Below the pieces are notes generated by a model, which worked only from the letters and a program-made list of their open reading frames with translations, ran no database searches and was not told the origin of the DNA. A stretch of 64,000 bases of DNA from Bacteroidota bacterium (GTDB taxonomy: Bacteria; Bacteroidota; Bacteroidia; B-17B0; Aurantibacillaceae): positions 1 through 64,000 of the forward strand of contig JANYEQ010000054.1 of the NCBI GenBank assembly GCA_025363015.1. The letters run 5' to 3'. The translations under genes and the position numbers were made by a program. Positions 35,753 through 45,545 of the stretch are shown here, in pieces; the stretch's first letter is position 1, and each line of letters opens with the position of its first letter.

Positions 35753-36523
35753 TTATTGCGCATTCCAACCACCATCAATTGGTAAGGCGGTTCCGGTAAT
35801 TGTACTTGCTCCATCAGATGCTAATAACAAAGCCATTTGTCCTAATATTTCTACAGGTACAAACTCTTTTACGGCTTGTTTTAAAAGCATTACTTTATTA
35901 ATTACATCAGCCTCGCTCATGTTATGTACTTTAGCTTGGTCGGCAATTTGTTTATCTACCAAAGGTGTTTTTACATAACCTGGGCAAATAGCATTACAGG
36001 TAATGTTAAAAGGGGCACCCTCTAAACCTAAGGTTTTAGTAAAACCAACAATGCCGTGTTTACTTGCCACATAGGCACTTTTAAATTCGCTAGCTACCAA
36101 GCCGTGTGCTGATGCTATGTTTATAATTCGTCCAAACTTACGTTCTTTCATTCCCTTCCAAACGGCTTTACTTAAATAAAAAGCTGATGTGAGGTTAATA
36201 CCAATAATGGCATTCCATTTATCGTCCGGAAAATCTTCGATAGGCGATACATGTTGTATGCCGGCATTATTAATTAACACATCAATAGCACCAAATTTAG
36301 CAATGGCATCGTTTACCATTTTGCGTAACTCTTCGGGCATAAGCATATTAGCGTTACTGTACATAGTGGCAATGCCAAAATCTTTGGCTACGCCATCGGC
36401 TATTTCTTGTCCGTTAGGCTCTAAACCATTAAAAACAATATTGTATTGTTTTGTTTTTGCAAACTCGTGGGCTATGCCCAAACCTATGCCACTTGTACTA
36501 CCCGTAATTAATATTGTTTTCAT
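35753..36523 (-). CDS. 3-hydroxybutyrate dehydrogenase-like SDR
   Basis: The 256-aa short-chain dehydrogenase has the NAD-binding TGSTSGIGLGIA start, NNAG (about 87), catalytic Ser in NIASAHG and YVASKHG (Tyr/Lys). The C-terminal ICPGYVKTPLVDKQIADQA and DGGWNAQ follow the pattern of D-beta-hydroxybutyrate dehydrogenases, where the lid Lys/Gln residues hold the short acid. It would interconvert acetoacetate and 3-hydroxybutyrate. It has its own consensus promoter and no PHB genes nearby. Confidence 0.88.
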   Translation of the reverse strand: MKTILITGSTSGIGLGIAHEFAKTKQYNIVFNGLEPNGQEIADGVAKDFGIATMYSNANMLMPEELRKMVNDAIAKFGAIDVLINNAGIQHVSPIEDFPDDKWNAIIGINLTSAFYLSKAVWKGMKERKFGRIINIASAHGLVASEFKSAYVASKHGIVGFTKTLGLEGAPFNITCNAICPGYVKTPLVDKQIADQAKVHNMSEADVINKVMLLKQAVKEFVPVEILGQMALLLASDGASTITGTALPIDGGWNAQ

Positions 36524-36548
36524 GTTAATATTTTTATTTTAATGCCTG

Positions 36549-36580
36549 CAAATTTATGATTAAACCTTTTAGCAAACAAA
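36549..36580 (-). promoter_or_regulatory. Promoter of the SDR gene (Bacteroidota type)
   Basis: On the minus strand TTTG (36580-36577), a 20-base spacer and TAAATTTG (36556-36549) fit TTTG-N19/20-TAnnTTTG exactly. The predicted start is near 36543, giving a 5' untranslated region of about 20 bases before the ATG at 36523. Confidence 0.7.
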
Positions 36581-36840
36581 TGTGTAATTAGTGCAAAGAC
36601 TAATACAAAGTTGGAGAAAGGTTTGCATGCGTCATTTAAGTAAAAAAACTATCCAATGAAAATTTATGGGAATTGACAGACAGATTTCAGTAACAAAGGA
36701 ATACAATAAAAAGGAAAAGTGAAAGTAAAAACAAAAAGCAAATACAAAATTTTTGTACTTTTAATTAAGTTTTATGTTAGCAGATAGTTTAACGATTTTC
36801 AAATCTTCTGCTTCGTCAAATGCAAAACGTTTTAATATTT
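36581..36840. other. Intergenic stretch without a supported gene
   Basis: Between the divergent SDR and DUF2007-like genes lie about 317 bp. Apart from the SDR promoter I see no ORF, hairpin or RNA gene. The sequence is AT-rich, with a TACTTTTA that only partly fits a -7 element for the plus-strand gene. Confidence 0.5.
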
Positions 36841-37482
36841 ATGAATAGCTTTTCTACATTTCAAAGATTTTCTTCCACTGAAGCAGCGTCTGATTTAATT
36901 GAATTATTAAAAAATAATGGTATTGAATTTGAAGTTGTAGATAACTCCTTTGCCGTAGATTTAACTTTTGGCGCTAATACACAAATAGAAAAGGAAGTTA
37001 AACTGAAAGAAACAGACTTTGAAAAAGTAAATGTATTATTAGAGAATATAGCTGCTGATAATATAAAAGACCATGATAATACCCATTATTTATTTGATTT
37101 TACTGAGGAAGAATTAATAGAAATTATTAAAAAACCTGATGAATGGAGTAAAGAAGATTATTTAATTACTAAAAAAATTCTTGAAAAAAAAGGTATAATT
37201 TTCTCAACCCAACAATTAATCGAATTAAAACAAGAAAGAATAAACGAACTTGCTAAGCCAGAAAGTGCAGATAAGTTATGGACCATGCTTGGCTATCTTT
37301 TTTCGTTAATTAGCGGTATAATAGGTGTATTTATTGGCTGGCATTTAGCAACATTTAAAAAAACATTACCAAACGGACAAAAAGTATATAATTATACAGA
37401 ACCTACTCGCTTACACGGCCGAATTATTTTTAGTATTGGACTTGTTTATATAATAGGTTGGATGCTATACATAGTGTTCTAA
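36841..37482 (+). CDS. DUF2007-like protein with two C-terminal membrane helices
   Basis: The second ATG (36841) is chosen because MNSFSTFQRFSSTEAASDLIELLKNNGIEFEVVDNS starts like DUF2007 'putative signal transducing' proteins, with an alpha/beta domain for residues 1-75. A helical linker (about 80-155) and two membrane helices (about 158-178 and 190-211) follow, separated by a basic loop (KKTLPNGQKVYNYTEPTRLHGR). The domain name does not prove a signalling role. Codon use is slightly different from the neighbours and the gene is isolated. Confidence 0.6.
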   Translation: MNSFSTFQRFSSTEAASDLIELLKNNGIEFEVVDNSFAVDLTFGANTQIEKEVKLKETDFEKVNVLLENIAADNIKDHDNTHYLFDFTEEELIEIIKKPDEWSKEDYLITKKILEKKGIIFSTQQLIELKQERINELAKPESADKLWTMLGYLFSLISGIIGVFIGWHLATFKKTLPNGQKVYNYTEPTRLHGRIIFSIGLVYIIGWMLYIVF

Positions 37483-37599
37483 CTAATTGCACTTGCCAAC
37501 TGTTACTAATAGCATAAACAATTAACATATAAAGGTTTTTTTGTTTTATTAATTTATATTAAAGTTTTTAGTAACTTTAATTAATATAAAACTTATAAT

Positions 37600-39738
37600 A
37601 TGCGCCTAATTTATTGTTTATTATTTATTTGGTTAGTTAAACTAAGTACAGCACAAATAAGCACTAGCAACAATTTACTTAAGGTAATGTTAAGTAATAA
37701 AAATAACCAAACGGTAGTACATAGCTTATTAGTAAAAGGCAATGCTACTAAATTAATAGCGTTTCAAAAAACATACAATTACCAACTTAATTATTTTGTA
37801 GGCAATATAGCATCTATTACCTGCCCATTAAATGTAGTAGCAAACCTTATACAAAACAATATTATTTGGTATGCCGAGTTTATTAATAATACTAAAAAAT
37901 TAATGAACGATACCATGGTGGTTAAAAACCGCATTAAACCTGTAAAAATAGGCACTGCACCTTTAACGCAGGCTTACGATGGCACAGGAGTATTAATTGG
38001 AATTATAGATTCGGGTATTGATTTTAACCACCCCGATTTTAAAGATAGCTTTGGTAACACCCGTATAAAATTTTTGTGGGATCAAGTACCCATTTCAGGC
38101 TCTAGCGTGCCGGCTCCCTATAATTATGGTATTGAGTGGACGGCAGCGCAAATAAACGCAAGTGTTTGCACCCATAACGATTTACCATACTATGGGCATG
38201 GCACCCATGTAAGTGGCATTGCAGCAGGTAATGGCTTGGCAAATGGCACCCACGAAGGCTGTGCACCCAAAGCCGATATCGTAGTAGTAGCTTTAGATTT
38301 TAATAAATTTGGCCCCACCATTGCCGATGCTGTAAATTATATTTACAGCAAAGCCACCTTATTAGGTAAACCCTGCGTTATTAATGCCAGCGTGGGCGAT
38401 TATTACGGTAGCCATGATGGTACAGATTTAGAAGCCAAACTCATTGAAGGCATGGTAAAAAATATACCTGGTCGTGTAATGGTAGCTGCTGCTGGTAATG
38501 CGGGTACCTATAAATTTCATGTTAAAACGCAACCGCCCATTGGTGATACCAGTTTTACGTGGATACAAAATACTTCAAGCAATTTATCTTATTGGTGCTA
38601 TGCCGATACTAATAATATAAAAAATGTACAACTAAATATTGGCGCCAATCGCACCAACTTTTTTAACTTAGGTAGTATTGGTTTTAAAAATTATAATTAT
38701 GGTTTAAGCAGTTTAAAAACCGATACTTTAAAATACAATAACAATAGAATTGGTATTGTAAAAACATCGGCTAGTATTAACACCTATGGCGTTTACGAAT
38801 TATTTGTACAAATAGTTGCTGATACTACTGGCCTTTTGTGGCGAATAGAAAGTAAAGGAGTGGGCATACACGATGCTTGGAATTTTGATTTTGTATCGTC
38901 GGGTTTACCAACAGCTACACAGTATCCAAAAATTACAAAATATGCACTACCTAATACTAATAGCAGTATTGTTTCAAGCTTTCAATGTTTAGATGATGTA
39001 ACCACCGTTGCTAATTACGTTAACTTAAATTATTATTACGATGTAAACAATACCTTACAAAACTCTACTACATTTTATCCAACCGAAATTGTAAATAACC
39101 TAGCGCCCAATAGTAGCATTGGTCCCACCCGCGATAATAAAATAAAACCCGACATTTCGGCTACTGGTGCCGAAATTTTTAGTGCGCTGGTAATAAGCAC
39201 GCAAACTGCATTAATAGCAAGCCAACCACAAACTATAGCACAAGGTAGTTTTCATGTGGCGGGTGGTGGCACTTCGGCAGCATCGCCAGTAGTGGCAGGT
39301 TTAGCCGCTTTGTATTTGCAAAAAAATCCAACTGCTACTAGCTTGCAAGTTAAAAATGCAATTATTAATTGTGCATACAGCGATACCTACACTACTAATA
39401 GCCTACCTAATTTTCGTTGGGGCTATGGTAAATTAGATGGAAAGGCGGCTATGCTTTGTAGTATACCAACAGGTATTAACGCTATAACATCAAGCCAAGT
39501 TGTAAATTATTACCCTAACCCATTTACAAATAAAGTACAATTAAATTTTGAAAGCGATGTTTTAAAAACAATTACCGTGTATGCCATAGATGGTAAATTA
39601 ATATATAACGATACCTTTAAAGGGAATAATTACGAATTTAATGCCGATAATTTTTATGTAAATACACATGGCTTACTGTTCGTAAAAATACAAAGCAATA
39701 CTGGCACAAACGTATTTAAATTGATAAAAAATAAGTAA
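37600..39738 (+). CDS. Subtilisin-like S8 protease with T9SS type A sorting domain
   Basis: The 712-aa secreted serine protease has a signal peptide (YCLLFIWLVKLSTAQ), a propeptide-like region, and the S8 triad: Asp in IGIIDSGIDFNHPDF (about 137), His in YYGHGTHVSGIAAG (about 200), and Ser in GGGTSAASPVVAGLAALY. An insert of about 200 residues lies between His/Asn and Ser. The end (about 638-712; NYYPNPFTNKVQLNFES...VYAIDGKLIY...) is a Por secretion tail, so it goes through the outer membrane by T9SS. It is followed after 2 bp by prmC. Confidence 0.94.
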   Translation: MRLIYCLLFIWLVKLSTAQISTSNNLLKVMLSNKNNQTVVHSLLVKGNATKLIAFQKTYNYQLNYFVGNIASITCPLNVVANLIQNNIIWYAEFINNTKKLMNDTMVVKNRIKPVKIGTAPLTQAYDGTGVLIGIIDSGIDFNHPDFKDSFGNTRIKFLWDQVPISGSSVPAPYNYGIEWTAAQINASVCTHNDLPYYGHGTHVSGIAAGNGLANGTHEGCAPKADIVVVALDFNKFGPTIADAVNYIYSKATLLGKPCVINASVGDYYGSHDGTDLEAKLIEGMVKNIPGRVMVAAAGNAGTYKFHVKTQPPIGDTSFTWIQNTSSNLSYWCYADTNNIKNVQLNIGANRTNFFNLGSIGFKNYNYGLSSLKTDTLKYNNNRIGIVKTSASINTYGVYELFVQIVADTTGLLWRIESKGVGIHDAWNFDFVSSGLPTATQYPKITKYALPNTNSSIVSSFQCLDDVTTVANYVNLNYYYDVNNTLQNSTTFYPTEIVNNLAPNSSIGPTRDNKIKPDISATGAEIFSALVISTQTALIASQPQTIAQGSFHVAGGGTSAASPVVAGLAALYLQKNPTATSLQVKNAIINCAYSDTYTTNSLPNFRWGYGKLDGKAAMLCSIPTGINAITSSQVVNYYPNPFTNKVQLNFESDVLKTITVYAIDGKLIYNDTFKGNNYEFNADNFYVNTHGLLFVKIQSNTGTNVFKLIKNK

Positions 39739-39740
39739 TT

Positions 39741-40622
39741 ATGCAGGTTGCCAGCAATAAACTAAAAGATAGTTTAAGTTTTTTTTACAATCAATTAAGT
39801 ACTATATACGATGTATCAGAAATAAAAGCACTTTTTGAAACTGCATGCCATTATTATTTAAATTATAATAAAACACAGGTTACTAGTCATTTAAATAATA
39901 ACATTAATCAAAGTGATTTATTAAAGTTATATAATTGCTGTAAGAATTTAAAAAAAAACATTCCCATTCAGTATATTTTAAAACACGCTTGGTTTTATAA
40001 CTTACAATTTATGGTAGATGCGTCGGTTTTGATTCCCAGACCCGAAACAGAAGAGTTAGTAGATTTAATTTTAAAAGAAAATGCTTCACTAACTTCATTA
40101 TTAGATATTGGTACTGGTAGTGGCTGCATTCCAATTTCTATAAAAAAAAACAGACCTGCTGCAGACGTATTTGCTTGTGATATTAGTAACAGTGCTTTAA
40201 AAGTAGCTACAAAAAACGCCATCCAAAATAACTGCACCATTCATTTTTTTAAAACAGACATATTAAACCCAACTAATTTTAATACAACTTTTACACAAAA
40301 AGTAAATGTAATTGTAAGTAACCCACCTTACATTAAAATAAACGAAAAAAACACCTTACATAAAAATGTTATAGATAATGAGCCACATTTGGCGCTATTT
40401 GTAGAAGGAAACGACCCTATTATATTTTATAAAAAAATTATTGATATCTGTAAAACATATTTAAATACGAATGGAATATTATATTTTGAATTAAATAACC
40501 TTACCGCAAACGATGTAAAAAGTTATGCAGAAAAAAGTAAAGAGTTTAGCACAGTAGTTTTATTAAAAGATATAAATACTAATATTCGCTTTTTAAAAGC
40601 AACTAAAAAACAACATGTATAA
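39741..40622 (+). CDS. prmC: Release factor glutamine methyltransferase
   Basis: PrmC methylates the Gln of the GGQ loop in release factors RF1/RF2. The 293-aa protein has an N-terminal helical substrate domain with the PIQYILKHAWFYNLQFMVDASVLIPRPETEELV stretch, SAM motif LLDIGTGSGCIPIS, and the catalytic VSNPPYI. It overlaps the next gene by 8 bp and follows the S8 protease by 2 bp, which makes an operon with a surface protein that has no evident functional link. Confidence 0.94.
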   Translation: MQVASNKLKDSLSFFYNQLSTIYDVSEIKALFETACHYYLNYNKTQVTSHLNNNINQSDLLKLYNCCKNLKKNIPIQYILKHAWFYNLQFMVDASVLIPRPETEELVDLILKENASLTSLLDIGTGSGCIPISIKKNRPAADVFACDISNSALKVATKNAIQNNCTIHFFKTDILNPTNFNTTFTQKVNVIVSNPPYIKINEKNTLHKNVIDNEPHLALFVEGNDPIIFYKKIIDICKTYLNTNGILYFELNNLTANDVKSYAEKSKEFSTVVLLKDINTNIRFLKATKKQHV

Positions 40623-41535
40623 AAAAATTACATTAATTGTAAGTTTAATTTTTTGTTTTATAATTTGTAAAGCACAAAACGATAGTACCTTTAAGCCTAT
40701 GTATTTAAAGGATGTTAACTATGTCGTTACCACAAAAATAGATATTAAGTACATTGGTTTTATAGAAGAAGAAACTGAATACAGTATTACCCTTACCAAC
40801 CGAAATACGAATGTAAAAACACAAATTTTTAAATCAGAAATAAAAACTATAAAATCTTTATCAACTATAAAACGAGGTTCAAAGGGTGTTGAGTTTTATG
40901 AACCAAACGACCATTGTGATTATTATATGCTAGCGTCTAGTAGTTTTTTGTATGAACCACAAACCGTTACTACCACATACCATTGGGGCGCTATAGAAAA
41001 CTTTAACATTCCCATAAATGAAAATGTGGCTATAACAGCCAATGCGCTATTTATTTGTCCTTATAGTTTGGGTATAAAATGTGCCTTTAAGGTATCTGAA
41101 AACGGTTACTTAGGAGGTAATATATTTGGTATGGGTAATATTCTTGGGCAAAAGCCTAGCGACTACTTTTTGGGTTATGGTGCAAAAATAAATTTCACAC
41201 AAGGCACTACAAATAATAATTTTACTTTAGCTGGAGGTATTTTAGGTTTAAATGGTACTTTTTTTACAAATACAACACAAGATTATTTAAATTTATATTA
41301 TGCTAATTTCGACTATTGCAGCCGTATTTCAAGCATGCTAACTATTAACGGTGAGGTTTGGTATTTCCCCGAATCACAAACGGCTTTTGGCGGCTTAGGT
41401 TTAAAATTAGTAAACGATAAAGAAAGTAGTTGGACATTTGGGTGTTACACCATTTTAAATAATTTTAATAATAGTTTTAAACTAAATCTTAAAACTATAC
41501 TAATACCATACATTGGCTATAGCCAAAGCTTTTAA
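40615..41535 (+). CDS. Exported protein of unknown function, possible outer-membrane barrel
   Basis: A 306-aa protein with a signal peptide (ITLIVSLIFCFIICKAQ). The first part (about 25-90) is a small beta domain with a DIKYIGFIEEETEYSITLTN segment; the rest alternates hydrophobic strands (CAFKVSENGYLGGNIFGMGNIL, FTLAGGILGLNGTFF, STFGCYTILNNF) and ends in Phe (YIGYSQSF), as barrel proteins do. No family recognised. Its start ATG lies within the end of prmC, which points to coupled translation. Confidence 0.65.
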   Translation: MYKKITLIVSLIFCFIICKAQNDSTFKPMYLKDVNYVVTTKIDIKYIGFIEEETEYSITLTNRNTNVKTQIFKSEIKTIKSLSTIKRGSKGVEFYEPNDHCDYYMLASSSFLYEPQTVTTTYHWGAIENFNIPINENVAITANALFICPYSLGIKCAFKVSENGYLGGNIFGMGNILGQKPSDYFLGYGAKINFTQGTTNNNFTLAGGILGLNGTFFTNTTQDYLNLYYANFDYCSRISSMLTINGEVWYFPESQTAFGGLGLKLVNDKESSWTFGCYTILNNFNNSFKLNLKTILIPYIGYSQSF

Positions 41536-41593
41536 ATACCTTTTATTTTTTATTATTTTAACACTATAATCTTTAAAAAAACTGGTTTATTGT

Positions 41594-41601
41594 TACTTTT
41601 G
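41594..41601 (+). promoter_or_regulatory. Possible -7 element of the TPR/barrel gene
   Basis: TACTTTTG matches TAnnTTTG exactly and lies 29 bp before the GTG start. The -33 region is only TTTA with an 18-base spacer, so the promoter is tentative. Confidence 0.4.
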
Positions 41602-41630
41602 TTTAATAATAACTATTACGTTTAATAAGT

Positions 41631-42899
41631 GTGAAAAAATATATAATTATACTTTTTTTTGTATGTAGTATTTACGAAAGTAAATCACAAGATACTATCA
41701 GCTCCACTACTGTTGAGCAAAAAAGCTATCAATTGTACCAAGATAAAAATTGGAATGAATTAATTAACTATGGCAAAAAAGCTATTAAAAACGGTTACAC
41801 TTATTTTTATATGCAAATGCGGGTTGGCATAGCTTATTATGAGAAAAAAAATTATAGTCTTGCCGAAGGATATTTTAGAAAAGCCTTAACATATAATTCA
41901 TCAGATGATTTAGCCTTAGAATATTTATATTATTGCTACCTCTTTAATGGAAGAAATGAAGAAGCAAGACTATTAAGTAAACAATTTAGTAAAACGCTTT
42001 CAGAAAAAATAGGCACAGATAAACAATCATCTCTTAACTTTTTTATGTTTGAAGCGGGCACTAAAAGAAGTGATAGCGCTACCTATTACAATAATGCAAC
42101 AAAAGATGGCACTAATTATTTTAATAGCCCTATTTATTTTCAATTAGGCCTTCATCACTCCATTAAAAATTCATTTTCATTATTTCATTCCTTCACCTAT
42201 TTTAATCAACAAACTTTTCTTGTAACCATAAGTCAGCCTCAGTATTATTTAAAAGCTGCTATTCCCATAAAAAATAATTGGTTAATTTCTCCATCCTTTC
42301 ATTGGGTGCATATTAAAAGTACTAAAGATGTGATGCTTCAAGGGCCAACTAATAACAATAATATGGGAAACTCCCCCCCTCGCCCACCATTTAATAATAC
42401 AACTAGTACACTTTCAAATTATTTTGTGGGCTCTTTTATGGTTCAAAAAACTATTAAGAAGATTGCTTTAGGAGTAGGTACCATCTTCTCAAATATGAAT
42501 AGTGTTACGCAATACATTCATAATGGTTTTGCCTCATATTCTGTTTTTGGAAATAGTAAATTAGTTTTTGGTGTCTCAGCATACGTACACACAATTGATA
42601 ATTATTCTACTAATAACTTATCCTTAGCGCCATTTTTATATATTCAACCTACAAAACGTATTTCTTTAAAAGTAACCTACTTAGTTAATAACAAAAATAA
42701 TATTATTGAAGATAATGGCTATTTAGTAAATAACTCTTCGGACTTAACTAAATATAGATATGGTGCCTTAGCTAATTTTTTAGTGAGCAAACACCTAACA
42801 CTATACGTATTGTATCAGTTGGAATTTAAACGAGAAAACGTACAATTGTTTAATTACCGTTATAATGTATTTGTAGGAGGTATAAAAATTACGCCTTAA
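41631..42899 (+). CDS. TPR-containing outer-membrane-type protein
   Basis: The 422-aa exported protein starts with GTG and has a signal peptide (IIILFFVCSIYESKSQ). TPR helices (about 25-130; KSYQLYQDKNWNELINYGKKAIKNG, RVGIAYYEKKNYSLAEGYFRKALTYNSSDDLALEYLYYCYLFNG) are followed by about 290 residues of alternating strands, probably a barrel. The combination is common among Bacteroidota outer membrane proteins of unknown role. A TACTTTTG element lies upstream. A Pro-rich loop (NSPPRPPFNN) interrupts the barrel part. Confidence 0.72.
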   Translation: MKKYIIILFFVCSIYESKSQDTISSTTVEQKSYQLYQDKNWNELINYGKKAIKNGYTYFYMQMRVGIAYYEKKNYSLAEGYFRKALTYNSSDDLALEYLYYCYLFNGRNEEARLLSKQFSKTLSEKIGTDKQSSLNFFMFEAGTKRSDSATYYNNATKDGTNYFNSPIYFQLGLHHSIKNSFSLFHSFTYFNQQTFLVTISQPQYYLKAAIPIKNNWLISPSFHWVHIKSTKDVMLQGPTNNNNMGNSPPRPPFNNTTSTLSNYFVGSFMVQKTIKKIALGVGTIFSNMNSVTQYIHNGFASYSVFGNSKLVFGVSAYVHTIDNYSTNNLSLAPFLYIQPTKRISLKVTYLVNNKNNIIEDNGYLVNNSSDLTKYRYGALANFLVSKHLTLYVLYQLEFKRENVQLFNYRYNVFVGGIKITP

Positions 42900-42928
42900 C
42901 TAATTTATTTTAAGAGCCCGTTTAAATT

Positions 42929-43282
42929 TTAGTTTAGTTTAAAATAATCGGGTGCATCTAATGGTAAAACAATATACATTCTGTGCCATTCATTACCTTC
43001 TATTAATTCCCAGGTATGGCCTTCGCCAGCAAGGTCTTTTGCAATAAGAATAATGCCCGGTTCGATAATAAATGAGGAGCCATCACTAACAGTGAATCTA
43101 AGCTTACCTTTAAGCGTAACAACAAATTGATAACGAGGCGCTGGATGTGCATGACGTTGATATTCTTCAATACTAGTTTGTACAAAAAAATGGCTAACAT
43201 TTATATGCGTTAGTTCAGGTATAGTTCCTTCTTCAAACGCAGATAAATTATTAATGGTGTTTACTAATTTAAAGACTTTCAT
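42929..43282 (-). CDS. Cupin-domain protein
   Basis: A 117-aa single-domain cupin. VQTSIEEYQRHAHPAPRYQFVVTLKGKLRFTVSDGS carries the first cupin motif (two His residues and a Gln), and IIEPGIILIAKDLAGEGHTWELIEGNEWHRMYI carries the second with His. A metal-binding site is therefore likely. Such proteins may be dioxygenases, isomerases or sugar-binding regulators. It follows the methyltransferase gene by 9 bp in a minus-strand operon. Confidence 0.8.
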   Translation of the reverse strand: MKVFKLVNTINNLSAFEEGTIPELTHINVSHFFVQTSIEEYQRHAHPAPRYQFVVTLKGKLRFTVSDGSSFIIEPGIILIAKDLAGEGHTWELIEGNEWHRMYIVLPLDAPDYFKLN

Positions 43283-43291
43283 TGTGGTTAT

Positions 43292-44092
43292 TTATTGGTA
43301 AAGAAAAAATTTTAAATCTACTTTTTCTTTAAACTCGGATTTAAAAAATACTAGACCAAAATAAAACGTATCAATGGTTAGTGTAACCTGTTTATTTTTT
43401 TTAATTTCTTCCCAAGCATCGGTCATTTGCGGACTCCAATAAATATCGTCGAACACAAAAACGCTATGATTAGTTTTATATTTTAAAGCTAAATTAAAAT
43501 AATTTATAGTTGCTTGGTAAGTATGATTACCATCAATATAAAAAAAATCAACTGCAGGATGCTCTTCAAAAAAACGAGGAAGTGCCTCATCAAATTTGGC
43601 ATTTATAAAATTAATATTGTTACAGGTATTTTGTACTGCTAATTTTTTTGCAAAATCGTAAAGTTGTTCACTTCCTTCAAATGTATGCACCATGCCATTT
43701 TTATTAGCCAGGGCTAAATACAGGGTGTTTAAACCAATACTAGTACCTAGCTCAACACTTACTTTGCAATTTAAATAATTAATTAACTTATAAAATAATT
43801 GCGATTGTAATGCCGTGCTAACACCATGTTTTGCTATTTTATTTACACGTCGGATATTTGTTTTAAAAGTTTTAGAACCAGCTCCAAAATCTTGTATTTG
43901 TAATTTTGTTTTATTTTTTAATAAATTAATTCGTGTTGTATTTAATGCTTCAAAATCATAAAATGCATGTGTGTTATAAAATACTTCTTCGCACAATTGA
44001 AATGCAAATGGCGAATGCACAGCATGCCCTCTACGTTTTGCGGTAACAAAATGTTTTAGGTATGATACTATTTGATGGAAATTAATTATCAA
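43292..44092 (-). CDS. Class I SAM-dependent methyltransferase (Methyltransf_24-like)
   Basis: The 266-aa protein has motif I VSVELGTSIGLNTLYLALA (about 115-130), VHTFEGSEQLYDFAKKLA (acidic residue after strand 2) and FFYIDGNHTYQATINYFNLAL, the 'YIDGxHxY' signature of the Methyltransf_24/CmcI-like family. It overlaps the HTTM gene by 11 bp and precedes the cupin. No signal peptide. The substrate is unknown; the operon suggests an envelope or small-molecule role. Confidence 0.82.
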   Translation of the reverse strand: MIINFHQIVSYLKHFVTAKRRGHAVHSPFAFQLCEEVFYNTHAFYDFEALNTTRINLLKNKTKLQIQDFGAGSKTFKTNIRRVNKIAKHGVSTALQSQLFYKLINYLNCKVSVELGTSIGLNTLYLALANKNGMVHTFEGSEQLYDFAKKLAVQNTCNNINFINAKFDEALPRFFEEHPAVDFFYIDGNHTYQATINYFNLALKYKTNHSVFVFDDIYWSPQMTDAWEEIKKNKQVTLTIDTFYFGLVFFKSEFKEKVDLKFFLYQ

Positions 44093-45533
44093 TGCAAACG
44101 CTATATAAGTTTTTTTGAATATCTGTAGTTTTATAATTTGGTAAATTTTGTTTACTCATAAAATATAAATTTAAGGTAACTATTTTTTTGTTAGGATGTT
44201 TTTTATTCCATTGTTTTAAAATATATTTTCCATAAAGTGGGTGTAAAAATGTGTAATTAGCACTTTGCATATTTTCGGCCAACTTGCGCCAACGATCGTT
44301 TTTATACATATTTACAATGTGCTTGGGCTTTGTAAAATCTACATAATCTTGGTTTTTACATACATCCCATTGCCTCCCAGCAGAATCAATTCCATAATAT
44401 ACAAACCAACCATCTTTTTTTAATACGTTAGGAGAAAACATACCCCAATATTGATTTAAGCGCAATATATTGATGGGGTAATACAACTCGCTTCGTAACT
44501 CATAATTAAACCATTTTACCGAACTTAAATTTAAAATTAAACAAAGTACAATAACTATAGCAGCAACATAATTTAATACTATTTGTTTTGTTTTACCAAA
44601 CTTTAAAAATGGTTGTCTGCAAAAAATAGTATATTTTATTTTAAAAAAACTTAATTTAGTTTGCCATTTATTTATTATAAAACATGGCAATAAGCCAATT
44701 GCCAAAGCAATACTTATGGCATTAAACAAACCAACATATAATGTTAAGCCAATACCAACGTGCAATAGTGTAATTAAAATAACTGCTATTAAACGTAAAT
44801 ACCCTTTTTTTGTGGGTATTAAAATTAAAAATGGAATGGATAACTCTGTATAAAAAACAAACCAAGTGAGTACTTGCATTAATGCCGGGTATTTATACAA
44901 CCAATCGCCAAAGGGGGATAAACGCATTTGCTCTAAACTTAAAGCATAATAAATAGCGCTGCCTTCGGCATGCCACTCAGTACTCGTTTTTAAATGAACA
45001 GTAAAAAAATATACCGAAGCAATTAATAATAAGTAACCCAAATTAGCAACTGTAAATTGTTTTTTAAAGGTATAGGTTTTTTTACAATCAATAGAATAGC
45101 AATTAGCCCAAGGTAAAAATAAGCCCCAAAATAAAAGCAAGCGCAATAAATCATCGCCACTTTGCAATATAAATAAATTACGATTATGTAACGAAATTAA
45201 CAACAACCAAACGATAAGCGTACTTAATTTAGTTTTATAACCTACTATTAAAAAAATGGCAAATATAAAATGAATAGCAAATAAAAATACTATCCACCAA
45301 TAATTACCACTTAAAGCATGTAAACTCCAGTAACCTGTGTTGTAACCAAAATTTTTAATTACCTCTGTACTCCACATACCCTCGTTGGTATAATGAGCGG
45401 TTAAATCGCTCGCTCTAATTATTAAATCGGTAATTACAATTAAGCCAATGGCAATACGCATTAAAGCTAATGCCCTAACATCTAAGACATAATTTTTTTT
45501 AAAATAAACTAGTATTTTTTTGAGCCTGTACAA
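44082..45533 (-). CDS. HTTM-domain membrane protein (gamma-carboxylase-like)
   Basis: A 483-aa membrane protein. RALALMRIAIGLIVITDLIIRASDLTAHYTNEGMW starts the horizontally transferred transmembrane (HTTM) domain that is related to vitamin K-dependent gamma-glutamyl carboxylase. SLHNRNLFILQSGDDLLRLLLFWGLFLPWANCYSID is the strongly conserved middle. About ten membrane helices precede a C-terminal soluble part (about 350-483; RLNQYWGMFSPNVLKKDGWFVYYG) typical of bacterial members. The bacterial function is unknown. It overlaps the methyltransferase gene. Confidence 0.85.
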   Translation of the reverse strand: MYRLKKILVYFKKNYVLDVRALALMRIAIGLIVITDLIIRASDLTAHYTNEGMWSTEVIKNFGYNTGYWSLHALSGNYWWIVFLFAIHFIFAIFLIVGYKTKLSTLIVWLLLISLHNRNLFILQSGDDLLRLLLFWGLFLPWANCYSIDCKKTYTFKKQFTVANLGYLLLIASVYFFTVHLKTSTEWHAEGSAIYYALSLEQMRLSPFGDWLYKYPALMQVLTWFVFYTELSIPFLILIPTKKGYLRLIAVILITLLHVGIGLTLYVGLFNAISIALAIGLLPCFIINKWQTKLSFFKIKYTIFCRQPFLKFGKTKQIVLNYVAAIVIVLCLILNLSSVKWFNYELRSELYYPINILRLNQYWGMFSPNVLKKDGWFVYYGIDSAGRQWDVCKNQDYVDFTKPKHIVNMYKNDRWRKLAENMQSANYTFLHPLYGKYILKQWNKKHPNKKIVTLNLYFMSKQNLPNYKTTDIQKNLYSVCIDN

Positions 45534-45545
45534 AATGAGAATAAT

